From: Coemansia sp. RSA 487
Taxonomy: Eukaryota; Kickxellomycota; Kickxellomycetes; Kickxellales; Kickxellaceae
NCBI GenBank assembly: GCA_027577595.1
Contig: JANBRJ010000067.1
Location: 1 to 64,000 of the forward strand
DNA length: 64,000 nt
Direction of reading: 5' to 3'
The notes beneath the pieces were generated by a model. It did not search any database and was not told the origin of the DNA. It was given only the letters and a program-made list of their open reading frames with translations. This document shows, one piece after another, positions 30,551 to 42,170 of the stretch. Position 1 is the stretch's first letter; every line of letters starts with the position of its first letter. The position numbers and the translations under genes were made by a program.

Positions 30551-32215
30551 ATGCTTGCCCCATGAGCTTTCCAGAGACTTTCGCTGCACATCTCGGAAGC
30601 GATAGCTAACTACTGTGTTCCCAGACAAGCACCCAATGCTGGTTTGGCTGCACATAAAAAGAACGCATCCATGGACTATACTCTATACTCTACAGAGCCA
30701 GCAATTCTTGGCAAATGCCTGCTCTTCAATTCTTTTTCCGAAATGTTGTTCTAACAATATCAGCAGAAACCGGAGCTGGACAATTTGAGTTTTCCGCTCT
30801 ACCAGAAGAGATTAAAAAGACGCTACACAATACAAATACGTCAGACAAGTCGAAATTGTGTTTTCAGTACCCACAGAGCCATCAGATAAAAACACCCTCA
30901 AAGGCTTTCCACGGCTTAGCCCGAAAGCATTGTGTTTTCTTTAGCACTTCGCTTACATGTTAATCTTTCTGGTTTACTGTATCAGACGTTTGACAAAAAC
31001 AGCACTACAGAGAATGAACAATTCCACTGGCTAACGCAATGCATTCAAATGTCTATGCCAAAACCTCAAAAGTAGCCATTAGTGATAACATGCTCAGACA
31101 TACGCCTGGTGCTAAGTCCAGTGGTCTCCAGTGGAAGGCGGATGTGTTGTTATCGACAATTTTTCGCAAAATCATTCTGTATTGTGACAAACTGTGTTTG
31201 TTTAGCCGGCAACTACTCACTTGAACAATATGGAACAAAGCTTGTTCATCTGAAGTGCCATTGTCCTAGCAAAAATTGTCTCCTAATTTGCGTTATTGGG
31301 TGGTCTGCGTCTACACTAGGGTCGTTGGAATTCAGTTATACTCGTGTCAGTGATTTGAGATCGTCATTCTTCGGTGCAAACAACAAAGTGATCATATATC
31401 CAAGGCTGTGTAGACTCACATACTACAAAAACAGACTTTTTGTCAGTGACTGCATTCCCCAGGCAGACACATCTATATCCCCATTCCCTGTGTTGCGTTG
31501 CCTTACGTGGCGCTCGGAATATGTATTCGAAGACGAAGTTTTGTTTCGAGGAAATAGTGGCACTTTGGAATATTTGGATATCTACACCAGTGTGGAACTT
31601 GTCAGTATTTTGCGAGAATATCGCGTGTTTTCCGATGGCAAGCACTCACATCCAAGCCAAATTACTGTCCACATGGAGGGATATAGTCATAGACGGCTAT
31701 GGCAATACGGAGACTTTATCAAGCACGCAATGGATCTTATCGCTCCAGTAACAAAGCGTTTCTCCATAGGACACTGCTGTATATACAAGAATGATATCAA
31801 TGTCTTTGCTGCATGTCCGCATTCACAAAACATACAGATCCTCAATCTGGACTATGTTATACTTAAGTTGACTGGGCTGCTCCAGCTTGTAAGGCTTTTG
31901 CCAAATATGACAAAGCTTACATGCGCTTCAGGGCTCGCCAAAATGGAACATGACAGCAAGCATTTCCCCGACTTTATCGAAGAACTTTGCGCGCAGTACT
32001 TTCCCCTAAGCAACCGCCTCCGACACTGCGATATTTTACCAAGAGCCGGTGATAGAATACATACTTTAACACTCACAGCATCCTTGTTTGCTATCCTTTG
32101 CACCAGCATTGCCTTGGTAACTGTCCCATCGAGCCATAGTAATTACTTTGGGCGCAATAGCAAAGAAACTATTGGAAATGGGATATTTAACAACTATATC
32201 GACAGGATACAGTGA
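30551..32215 (+). pseudogene. Decayed F-box-like family copy 1
   Basis: Similar along its length to the intact copy at 32953-34653. The 5' part is recognisable only in shifting frames: LHISEAIANYC near 30590, then AETGAGQFEFSALPEEIKK near 30755 (compare TETGTGRLEFRNLPNEI in the intact copy). From 31082 a 377-codon frame is open to the end and contains SPFPVLRCLTWRSEYVFEDE and LFRGNSGTLEYLDI. At least two frame breaks separate the parts, so no full-length product is expected from this strain. Its C-terminal frame could still give a truncated protein. Confidence 0.75.
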
Positions 32216-32230
32216 GCCTTTCAAAGCATA

Positions 32231-32795
32231 CTATTTTTTGCAAAACTGATTATGCTGAATAAAAAGGATGAATATATGTCAAATGGTGAAAGGTTTGCAG
32301 TGATAATAACCCATTTTGCGTTCCAAGAAAAGTCGTCTGCGTCGGTTGGCGTTATGTTAGCGCTTGGAAGCAAGAGACGCAAGCTGGGCTTTGTGGAGAA
32401 AACTGTTCGCTGCTACACGCCTACTATTTCACACTAAAATGGATTGGCTTCCCATTCTCTGTCTGTGTTTTCAATGTGTCTGGTTAACGCTGATCCTAAT
32501 AAAACCTAGCAACCTGAAGAAATACCACCACTACCTTGAACAAGAACCCAACTGCAGTGCTGGCACACATCAAGAAACGTCTATGAAGCATTCAACGGCC
32601 TGGCGATATCAGTATCAGTACTAAGCATTTGTGTTTTCTCTTTTGTGTTTTCCTGTTTTGCACTGACGCATATGCCACGCCTGCGCAAACGACTTTTTCT
32701 TGGAACGCAAAATACATTATTGCCAGCACAAACCTCTCACCATTCGATGCGTATATATCCTTCTTATTCGACGCAACTAGTTTTGAAAAACACTG
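32231..32795. mobile_element. Short inverted-repeat DNA element, copy A
   Basis: About 565 bases bounded by imperfect terminal inverted repeats of roughly 120 bases. Left inner end CAAAACTGATTATGCTGAAT pairs with the complement of the right end (CAAAACTAGTTGCGTCGAAT as read from that side). Deeper in, both arms carry GTTTGCAGTGATAAT-like then TTTTGCGTTCCAAGAAAA. The right terminus reads CACTG. There is no transposase, so this is a non-autonomous, MITE-like element. A target duplication could not be made out. It lies directly after the first decayed F-box-like copy. Copy B is at 42171-42877 and shares the internal sequence too. Confidence 0.8.
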
Positions 32796-32952
32796 TAATC
32801 ACCTTATCACAACCCACATTTCAAATACGAACATACATCATTGAATCAAGTATTAAGGTTGATCAACATCCGGCTGCGGCTGTTATATTTAATAGCTTGA
32901 CCGATTTCCCTGCTGCACTTCTGATTTCAACTTATGCATATCATTTCTAATA

Positions 32953-34653
32953 ATGCCCACGCCATCCACCTTTCAGTGCCTACCATCGCATATCGCCACA
33001 TCAATCGCCTACTATTGCATTTCTACGCATCTTGTAGGCATACTGGCTGAGCCTGACAAATGCGATGAAGCAAAACCCACATGGGCTAAGCTTTACAATG
33101 TCAGCTATTCTTGGAGAGTACTTGCTTTCGATTATTTTTTCAGAGAGCTTACGATAGTGACTATGACTGAAACTGGAACGGGACGACTAGAGTTTCGCAA
33201 CTTGCCTAACGAGATAAATGTCGATACCATGCACTACTACACATATGTTAAGCAGGTCAATATTGAATTTCCAGAATATCCAGGCCCGTCAGCTAAAATA
33301 CCGCTCCAGGATTTCTCCGCTGCTTGGCCAGAAACTCTTGTGCTGCCTTCAGCACGTACCTTGAGGTTTGACCTGTCAGTTTTATACTATCAACAGTTTA
33401 ACAAGCACAGCCCTACTAAAAACGAGCGGTTTTATTGGATAACGCAGCGCATAAAGACGTCGCTGCCAAAACTCCACCAAGTAGTCATCAGTGACCAAGG
33501 TCTAGGGTATATGAGCTACAGGGAGTCTGGTGGTAATGTGTGGAAAGCGGATGAATTTCTATCGACGATTTCTGGCAGGGCAGCGTCAATCAACATCTCG
33601 ACAGATGTGGTTCATTTAGACAGCGATTATGCATTCATACAAAATGGCACCAAACTGACCCGACTGGATTGCTTTTTTAGCGACAAAAGCGATCTTTTCA
33701 GCTACTTTATTGAAAAGTTCGCACCCACATTAGAATCGCTCTGTGTCAACGATTACTACATGAAGAATGTAAAATCGCTTGTTCTTAACGATAAGAACAA
33801 GCCAATAACATACCCAAGGTTGCGAAGGCTCGAATTTGACGGCCAATGGGCACCAAGCCTTGACAGAAGATATCAACTGGACGAATCCATATCACCATTT
33901 CCAGTGCTGCAGTACCTTAGTTGGTCGGGGAGTTACATATTCAAAGATGGCACGCTGTTCAGAGGAAATAGCCGCACGTTGGAATATCTGTCCATTACTT
34001 TGGATACCAGTTGTCTTGACGTTCTCCAAAGATGCAATGTGCTTGCTGATGGCCAATATCCACGGCTAGTCCATATTTCTCTAATAGACGCCTATTTATA
34101 TTTCGGCTCACCACCATTGGATCCTAATATGCTTATGAGTTTTGCTGCCACTGTTGTCACTCCTGCCGTACGTTTGCTTTCGCTCGAGGGCGAGTTAGCA
34201 TATGTGGCTATCGTTGATTTCGCCGCTGCAAATCCGCACCTAGCAAACATCCAAGTTTTCAATCTGCCAGGAATTGCGCTGACGTTTCCAGAGATGCTTG
34301 AGCTTGTAAAGCTCTTCCCAAATATGACAAAGCTCCGGTGCGATCCGGCCTCAGGCGACGAGGGATGCGATATCAACCAGATTCGCTCATATATCAGCAG
34401 TGTGTACACGAAATATTATCCACTAAGCCATCGCCTTAAGTATTGGGATGCTTCTTGTGTATTAAAGGACAAGATGAAGGCTGTTGCAGATTCAGCATTA
34501 CTGCTTGCCATTCTTTGCCCAGGCTTTGTAACGGTGTTAGTTTGGTCAGAGTTTGCGTATGAATACAAGTACAACATAGAAAATAATGTTGGAAGCGGAG
34601 TATATGACAGCTACAAGGACAAGATTCAGCGCTTTCTTCGAAACACTCTTTGA
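32953..34653 (+). CDS. F-box-like, leucine-rich family protein (intact copy)
   Basis: A 566-residue protein that I cannot assign to a named family. The N-terminus (FQCLPSHIATSIAYYC, then WAKLYNVSYSWRVLAFDYFF) follows the F-box pattern of LP-x-x-I, a helix and VSxxWR. F-box proteins bind Skp1 to bring targets to an SCF ubiquitin ligase (family knowledge). The rest has irregular leucine-rich, beta-strand-like units (TLRFDLS, LTRLDCFF, LRRLEFDG, LQYLSWSG, TLEYLSI), as in substrate-binding regions. Near the end is a hydrophobic stretch (ALLLAILCPGFVTVLVW). Only this copy of four in the window is uninterrupted, so it is probably the functional one. The F-box call is inference from pattern. Confidence 0.65.
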   Translation: MPTPSTFQCLPSHIATSIAYYCISTHLVGILAEPDKCDEAKPTWAKLYNVSYSWRVLAFDYFFRELTIVTMTETGTGRLEFRNLPNEINVDTMHYYTYVKQVNIEFPEYPGPSAKIPLQDFSAAWPETLVLPSARTLRFDLSVLYYQQFNKHSPTKNERFYWITQRIKTSLPKLHQVVISDQGLGYMSYRESGGNVWKADEFLSTISGRAASINISTDVVHLDSDYAFIQNGTKLTRLDCFFSDKSDLFSYFIEKFAPTLESLCVNDYYMKNVKSLVLNDKNKPITYPRLRRLEFDGQWAPSLDRRYQLDESISPFPVLQYLSWSGSYIFKDGTLFRGNSRTLEYLSITLDTSCLDVLQRCNVLADGQYPRLVHISLIDAYLYFGSPPLDPNMLMSFAATVVTPAVRLLSLEGELAYVAIVDFAAANPHLANIQVFNLPGIALTFPEMLELVKLFPNMTKLRCDPASGDEGCDINQIRSYISSVYTKYYPLSHRLKYWDASCVLKDKMKAVADSALLLAILCPGFVTVLVWSEFAYEYKYNIENNVGSGVYDSYKDKIQRFLRNTL

Positions 34654-34821
34654 AATTAGAGATGTCGTTGTTTATTAATAAGCATCATCACCACATCTTA
34701 TTCCACTGTTCAAAACTGAACATACAACAACTGTGCGCATTTAAACAACTCAATAGCTAGCTCGTTTTTGTTTATATTTTACTTTTTTTAAACGCGCTCC
34801 TATAGTCAGCCTTTTTTAGCA

Positions 34822-35799
34822 ATGCCTGCTTTATCTACCTTTCAGTGTCTACCATTGCATATTGCCAAAGAAATTTCTGGTTATTGCATCTCCGTCATGC
34901 TATCAAAATATCTGCTCCTAATTTAGAGTCACTGGCCTTTATGGATGGTTCTCTTGAGAGCATAAGGTCGCTTGTTTTAACAAGAAAGACAAGCCAATGG
35001 TGTGCCCAAAACTAGAATAATTCGAATTTCACGGCGATGAATGTCGCCAGCCTAAGGAAAAACATATCATGTAGACGAATGTATAGCTCTGTTCCCAGTG
35101 CTACACTAGCTTGAGTGGCATTTGGCATATATATTTAAGGATGACGTTTTGTTCCGAGGAAATAGCGGTGCCTTGGAATGTTTGGAAATTTTCCTTGATA
35201 TCAATATTGCCGATATTTTGGATAAATACAAGATGTTTACAGATGGCAAATATTCGTAATAAAGTCATATCTATCCAAAGGAATATTATCCTTTTTACGA
35301 ACGGTTTATCGTTAAGCTCTACGATGTTTGTAAGGTATGCTGCAACTCTTTTCTGTCTAACAGCCCGTTCAGCTTTTTTCAAATGCAATTTTGTATGGGA
35401 TGGTATTATCAACATGATTCCTGCACATCCTTGTTCGGAAAAGATCCAGGCACTCAATCTAACGAGAACCAAGATATCATTGATAGATCACTTTGATGTA
35501 ACATGAGCAAGACTAGTTAAATGTTAGATACCAACCCAGATGGCCCGTTTGTCCGAGATGTGTACACAAAGCACTGCCCTCGAAGCTATCGTTTCAAATG
35601 TTTAGAACTTGACTGGGGGTACTTTATACACATGCGCATTTTGGCAAATACAGCACTGATACTTATCGTTCTATGCCCTAGCTTTGCTATGGTGTTAGTT
35701 CCATCGGCAAGAGTCGAGACTTTTGAGCGTGAGCTAGAAACAGCAAATGGAAGTGGAGTATAGGATGACTACAGGGACACCATTCGGCGCATTCTTTGA
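34822..35799 (+). pseudogene. Decayed F-box-like family copy 3
   Basis: Starts well (MPALSTFQCLPLHIAKEISG, compare MPTPSTFQCLPSHIATSI) but soon leaves frame and lacks several hundred bases present in the intact copy. Recognisable later pieces include FKDDVLFRGNSGALECLE-like sequence near 35135-35180 and the C-terminal YTKHCPRSYRF and LCPSFAMVLV near 35545-35700. It is the third unit of a tandem array with the copies starting at 30551 and 32953. It carries several breaks and an internal deletion. Confidence 0.7.
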
Positions 35800-36452
35800 A
35801 ACACGATTCGAAATTAGGCATGTTACGGTATGTTTTGTAGTTGGCTACATTTCTCTTTTCAGCTGTCAGCTGTTTTTTTTCAATGTTTTCATTGTTTGCA
35901 ATATGTCAATTATTAGGAGTATTGAATGTGTGTAACCAATCAACAGCAGTAATCAGCGGAAGAGGAGGTTGTCAAAACATGCAGTGCAAATGCATGGTTT
36001 AACATGAGAAAATGGGGGGGGGATGATCTTGGAATGCAAACAAAATCTTGCTGACAGTTATGTCAGAAAAACTTGATTTCATACCAGCTTCTCTAAGAGC
36101 CTTCACATTGTACTGACTTCTTGGATTGACGGTCAAAAGAAACCAACAGATTATGCAACAACAGAGCGCAATTTTGCAAGGCATGGGATATGAAGCGGAA
36201 TTATTGCATTTTGATGCATATTTGCAAATGCTCTTTCTGTTGTCTTTATGCTGCGCTTATATACACATTTGTTGAGCCGAGCAGTGCTTCATTTGACTGA
36301 TTTTTATTTTTACATTTCTTCTTTGCTATTCAGTGAATGCTTTCATTTTTAGTTTAGTTGGCGTTAAAAGAGCACCTTTTCTATAATTTATTATTTATTT
36401 CCCGCCCTTGCAAGGTCGTGCTTTTACTCTGAAAAATAAAAAGTCAGCGACG
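35800..36452. other. Gene-free stretch before UNC93-like gene
   Basis: About 650 AT-rich bases. It contains a run of nine G at about 36014-36022 and a minus-strand frame of 61 codons (36184-35999) with a hydrophobic start, which I do not regard as supported. Confidence 0.35.
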
Positions 36453-37957
36453 ATGCGTTGGCGATATAACAGCCCAATGGCTCAAGTGGTCATCATCAGC
36501 TTTGTGTGTTTCCTTTGTCCAGGTAAGAAGAACCGCTTGATTTGTATACTACGTCTTCCCAAAAATTCGATTTATACACGATAACTAATGAGATTGGAGA
36601 TGTAGGCATGTTTAATGCGCTCAGTGCAATGGGTGGCGCCGGACAGGTCGACCGGACAGTGTCCAGCAACACAAACACGGGGATATACTGCTCGTTCATT
36701 GTGTTTGGGATCATAGGTGGGGCCATTGTCAATTTGCTTGGTATTAGATGGACGATCTGCGTGTCGGGACTGACGTACGCGCTGAACTCGTCGTCATACA
36801 TATATTACAACCACACAAGGGACGGGACATTCAGCGTAGCAACAGGACCGGTTCTGGGGATTGGAGCTGGGATCCTGTGGTCTGCGCAAGGGATGGTTAT
36901 GATGGCATACCCGCTGGAGCACCAGAAGGGCCGGTTCATCTCGGTGTTCTGGGTGATTTTCAACCTGGGTGGCGTGATCGGTGGCATCGTGCCCTTTGTC
37001 ATCAACTACAAGCAAGGCAAGGGAAGCGATGCGATCCCGCTACCAGACTCCTGCTACATCGTGTTTGTTGGTCTGCAGGCAGCGGGTGCCCTTTGCGCGC
37101 TGCTGCTCTCGCCGCCAACCAGAGTCGTGCGCAGCGATGGGTCGCATGTAGTCATTGATGCGTTGAGGTACACGAATGTGCGGCATGAAACAATGGAGCT
37201 TTGTAAGCTGTTTGCTAACCCGTGGATCCTGCTTCTAGCACCCATGTCGCTGGGGTCCAACTTCTTCTACTCGTACCAGTATGGGCCCTACAATGGCGCC
37301 CTGTTTACGCTGCGCACGCGTGGACTCAACTCAATGCTCTACTGGGCATCGCAGATGGTGATGGCCTACATTGTGTCGCTACTGCACGACCGCGAGTCTC
37401 TGAGCCGCAAAAAGCGCGGGATAATTTCGCTCACGGTGTTGGCAGTCGTAACAAACGTTATGTGGGGGCTGACGCTGGCTGTCCAGCTGCGGTACACGCG
37501 CGGGCCAGACGACACGCATCCCAGCAGCGACTACCCGGGCGGCCTGATTGACTTCACCGAATCGTCCAGGGCAGCAGGCCCTATGCTCCTCTACTGTTTC
37601 ATGGGTGCCGTTGATGCACACTACCAGTCGTTTGCGTACTGGCTGATCGGTACAATGACCAATGATCCGCAGATGCTTGCACGGTACGCGGGGTTCTACA
37701 AGGGAATTCAGTCGCTTGGCGCCGTGGTTGCATGGCAGCTGGATGCGCAAAAGGTTGCTCTTATGGCGCAGCTTGTCGTTAACTGGGTGCTCTTCAACCT
37801 GGTTCTGCCGTTTACTTTCTTTGTGGCGTGGCGGATTAAGGCACACTCGTACGATTGCATGGATATGGCTCCAGACGTCGATGATTGGCTTGTGGATGCT
37901 ACCGACAACAGCAACAAGCTGGACAACCTGCGACGGGCATCTGTCTACGAGATCTAG
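36453..37957 (+). CDS. UNC93-like MFS membrane protein (spliced)
   Basis: Exons 36453-36522 and 36606-37957 give 473 residues. Exon 1 encodes MRWRYNSPMAQVVIISFVCF, and the splice (GTAAGA to TGTAG, 83 bases, AACTAATG branch-like site) joins FLCPG to MFNALSAMGGAGQVD. That restores the conserved first helix of UNC93-like proteins, FxxFxxPGMFNAL. About ten further membrane helices follow, with the N..T/S-rich second helix region (NTNTGIYCSFIVFGIIGG) and PLEHQKGRFISVFW, typical of the family. Fungal members are uncharacterised; the animal UNC-93 regulates a potassium channel, so transport or regulation of ions is only a suggestion. The C-terminal tail is acidic. It converges on the PPR gene. Confidence 0.85.
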
Positions 37958-38648
37958 CGCGTTTCCATTGTAATAAATACACTGTTTACTAGAACTATAT
38001 TGGGGGCATATGTCATATACAGTAGGTAAGCCAATGTTATTTTTACTTTCAATATGTTTATTGTTTCGCTGATCCATGCGTGGCGTGACACCAAGATATA
38101 TGATATGGTACACTTGCAGTGTTTATAGAAGCAGCAAGCATGCGTTGTTGCATTTTATTATTTTATAAAACAAATAGGACCACAAAAAAACACTGGCCAC
38201 TCACCAGCTTTTCTAGCCAGCGCACCATCCACCGCCATCAGATGCTTAGCTCAGCAGCTGTGCGCGGTAGACGTTGCTTTCTTTTTCTTTATCGCGCCTT
38301 TTAACAAATAAAGTTGTAGTGTTTACGTGGTCGTACTGCGTGGACGCTGCCACGCCGTTTGCTTTGGGGCTTTTATCGTTTTTCTTGGCCTTTCGCTTTT
38401 TGCAATAACGTTTGCACTGTTTTCCATTGTTTGCAGCTATGCTGCTTGCTGTGTTTTCACTGAACCACGGTCAAAAACAACATTTGCAACGCTTACACAC
38501 ACGCCAGCCAGTCAACTGCTTTGGCCACTGTGTTGCGGGTTCAAACATGGTTGGTATTTTATACATGGAAAAAACATTTGTTCGCCGCTGTAGAGCCCCC
38601 CCCCCAGAATAGAGAGAAAATGGCAATATCCCTGTGAAAAAATCTATA
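37958..38648. other. Gene-free stretch between convergent genes
   Basis: About 690 bases between the stops of the UNC93-like and PPR genes. No gene or RNA recognised. A run of nine C lies at about 38597-38606. An 88-codon frame at 38327-38593 has a hydrophobic middle but nothing to support it. Confidence 0.35.
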
Positions 38649-40229
38649 CTAGCTATCCTCAGCGTCTTCCATCAGCCGTCTCGGGATCGGCAAGCGGGTC
38701 AACATCTCGTCCATACCAACCTCGATTGCACTTGGACTCATCACGCCGTCAGCAGCTGCGGCGTCCCAGATCCTCTGCGCATCGGCTCTTCTGCCAAGGC
38801 GAACAAAGGCCAGCGCAACCCAGCCGACCATTCGGCTAAACAGAACGATATGGTTCCGCGCAGCCTGCGGATAAACAGCCTGGAGACCAGCGACTCGCTT
38901 GTTGAAGCGGTGCATTGCGTTCCACACATCAACGACGTCTTGCCACTGCTCCCGCTGGCCATACGAGCGCAGCAAGATAATGAACGTCGTGGCATTGGGC
39001 GGAGGCGGCACAGTTGGCGGCGGCGCTGGCAAAGCAGCACGTGGGTCCAGATCGCCGGGCCCCTGCGGCATGGCGCGCCTGGCGGCCACCAGCTTGTCAC
39101 TTGCAGTGGCCATCATGTCGACCTCATCGCGCTCGGCTTGCTCGTCGAACAGCGTGGGCGCGGCAGGGAACGCAGCCTTGGATGTCAGCCACTGCGCCAG
39201 CGCGCGCTTCATGCTCTTGGTTGGTCGCATCTTCACCTTCTCGGGGCGCAGCAGCCACGCCGCCAAGCTCTTCTGGTGGCCGTCGCGTGCCCCAAACACG
39301 CGCAGATCAGAAAACCTCAGCTTTTTGGCAGCCACGCTGCCGATGACGTCGCTCAGCTCGCTTCGCAGTCTGGAATCCGGGGTGCCAAGCATCGACGCAA
39401 ACATCGAACGAACCAGGTCCTCATGCCCCGGGATGGCGGCCAGTCTAGAGAGCATGTAGTTGTAAGTGGTGGTGTTGAGCGCCGCTCCATGCTCCTGCTC
39501 CGCGTGTCGGATGACTGTCAGCGCCAGGTCGATTTCACCGCACCGCACGCAGCACCGCACCATTGAGCTGACCGCCGGAAACGTTGGCGGATACCCGTAG
39601 TCCAGCATGTCCGAGTACGCCCGGCGCGTGTGCAGCATGTCGTTGACCCGCGAATAGCACATGATCCGTGTGTGGTGGCCCATAGCGTCTGGCACCAGAC
39701 CCAGAGTCTCCATCTGCTGCCACTTGCTCTCCAGTGTCCGCGTATCGTCCGTCTTCTGTGCGTAGTACAAGAGCGCATTGAAGGCGCGTACCGACGGGTG
39801 CTTTTCTACCAGCCACTCGAGATGTGCAAAGTGCTCGTGTGCAGCCTCTAGGTCCTCGTTCTTTATGCACGCGACCAGGAGCGCCGCCGGAACGAGGGTC
39901 GGAGGCACAAAGCGCATGGCTGTCAGTGTGTGGGTTGCTGCATCAGCAGCGTCAGTTCCTGGAAGACGCAGCATGTGGTACAGGATCGAGAGCAGCGTGC
40001 TTGGCGCGCTTACATCGATCGATGCATTGCGTGTTGCATGGATCAGCCGCTCGGCCTGTTCCAGCGACCCGTTGCGCAAAAGGCTTTGCAAAATGGCATC
40101 CAGCGCGCCCGGAACCCGTTTGTGCTCGCTGCTTCCCGTAGCAGCTAACTGGCTGATGAAGCCCGCATTGTCCGTCGGTGTTGCGCTGTGTTCCACACAG
40201 TCTATTCCCTTGACAATAGAGTCGCCGAC

Positions 40230-40262
<33 letters not shown>

Positions 40263-41894
40263 GTCGTCCTGGCCTAGCAATCGAAGCACACGGAGCAGCG
40301 GCCGCTCTTTGATCCGAGAGTCGTCGAGGCCAGGCAGCCTTGCCGCAAGGGAGTCAGCAACAGCGCTCTCTTCGATGCACCCGTCCTCAAGGCACTGGAT
40401 CAACAGCGCTATCTCGGTGGTCCACTGCGCCGGGCAGTCCAGCGCCGCCGCAGCAACAAGCGTGAACTCGCGAACCGAGATATGCCGTCCATGGAATACG
40501 TTCTCTCGGAAGCGGCTCATGACCTTTGCAGTCTGGTTGCGCTGCCGCTCAATCCGCATCATTGCCACTGTGCTTTCCGCCCCCGCCGACGTCGTCGGCG
40601 ATGTCTTGGCCTTCGTCTTCATCGCATCGATAATGCGCAGAGCCTCGGACCATTGGCCCGTCGCCACCAGCTGGCCGGCCAGCGTTGCATACGTGTATAC
40701 ATCCGGCTCATGTCCAGCGCCCTGCATCTTCTTGAGCCAGTCCCTCCACCGCATCTGCAGCCCGCGCAGCAGGCACCCTTGCATCATTATGTTGTACGTT
40801 GCGTGGTCCTTCTTGACTCCAGCGGCTCTCATGCGCTCAAGAACCCTCTCCAACAGCTCATACTGATACCGCGGATCAAGCGCGTGCATGTGGAGCAGCG
40901 CGTTCCATTCGCGCGGCGACTGCACATATCCGAGCATCATAAGCTGGTCAATCGTGCCCCATGCGCGATCCACGTTTCTGTCGCGTGCCCACGCAAGAAG
41001 GATCTCCCTAAGCGCGACGATTCCCGGTGGCACGGGCCGTGTCCACACGTGCTGGCCCGGCCGGCTGTTCACCTCAGCAACATTCCGCTGGAATGCTGCG
41101 CACGACTCGGGCGTTAGTCTAGCTTTGTCCGACATGAGCAGCGTTTTCTCGGCTTGCTTTGGAAGGCCGGCACGTGCAAGAGCAATCGCCTTGGTTTCGT
41201 AAAAATCATCCTGCACCATATGTCGCATTATCGCTCCCTTTTTATGTCGTGTACGGTTGGCGACTGTTTTCTCAAACCCCGCCAGGTCACTGAACTTTGC
41301 ATGTATTCGCAGCAGCGCCAGTATTACTGCTGCATCTGCTCCAGCATCGGCACGCGTTCCCTCATGATCTGCCAGGCGCAGAGCCCTGATGCTCCACACA
41401 TCGCCTCGGTCGCCCGCTCGAAGTATGGCACCCAGAAACTGCAGCACTTCGGTATTGTCGAGCCGCCAATCCTTGGCCGATTGCTTGATCGCCTGATATA
41501 GCTCCCACATCGCCTCGAGTTTGGCGGCTGTTCGCTTGTGGAGCAAAAACCGCCGAAGTTTCCGCCGCAGTCGCTGCATCGCCCGACCAATCTCCTCTGC
41601 CGTAAAAGGCGCTTCTTTTCTCTGGACAACCAATGGAGGCTCTCGCATGCTATGAACCCCAAGCTCTGCGATGCGCAGTGAGCTTCGAGGCTCGTTATTT
41701 CCAGCCGCGCACGTTGATGTTGCGTCTGTGCTGTCATTTTGGCAGTTGCTTTTACTTGGTGCTGCTGTTGATGTAGCAATGTTTTTGCTTGCGCACCCAT
41801 ACCCCAATTCATTGCTTCGTCGGAGTAAACACTTGTATGGTTGCTGTGCATGCCGGACGACTCGTAGTGCTACTGTCCGTGCAACAGCAGACAT
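38649..41894 (-). CDS. Mitochondrial pentatricopeptide repeat (PPR) protein
   Basis: A 1,081-residue protein. The first 60 residues (MSAVARTVALRVVRHAQQPY, arginine-rich, later Ser/Thr-rich) fit a mitochondrial presequence. It then has many 35-residue helical hairpins of PPR type, for example KDHATYNIMMQGCLLRGLQM, PDVYTYATLAGQLVATGQWS and SVRAFNALLYYAQKTDDTRT. A poly-alanine run encoded by a GCT/CTG-type repeat (bases about 40229-40260) interrupts the middle. PPR proteins bind single-stranded RNA in mitochondria and guide its processing, stability or translation (family knowledge). The exact target cannot be read from the sequence. No intron is needed. Confidence 0.85.
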
Positions 41895-42170
41895 TCTGTG
41901 TTTTTGTTGAATCCCGGCCCGACAAATCTCCCCCGATTATGGACTCGTTCTCAAAACAGATTGATAACAATGAAATAAATTTATACAATAAACATTATGT
42001 TTACTATCAGTAAATTGAAATGCAGCAAAGATAAAAACAACAAGCACAAAAGATACCAAATATCCAAACTTTTTTTTTGCCTCAGTCGATCTTTGCATGA
42101 AACGCATAGCTTGATTTGCCTTGAAGATTAATCATGATCAACGACTCCAAAAATAAAAAGTCAGTAGATG

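Noticed and set aside
39778-40866. Plus-strand frame of 362 codons over the PPR gene
   Set aside because: Antisense shadow; no recognisable protein features.
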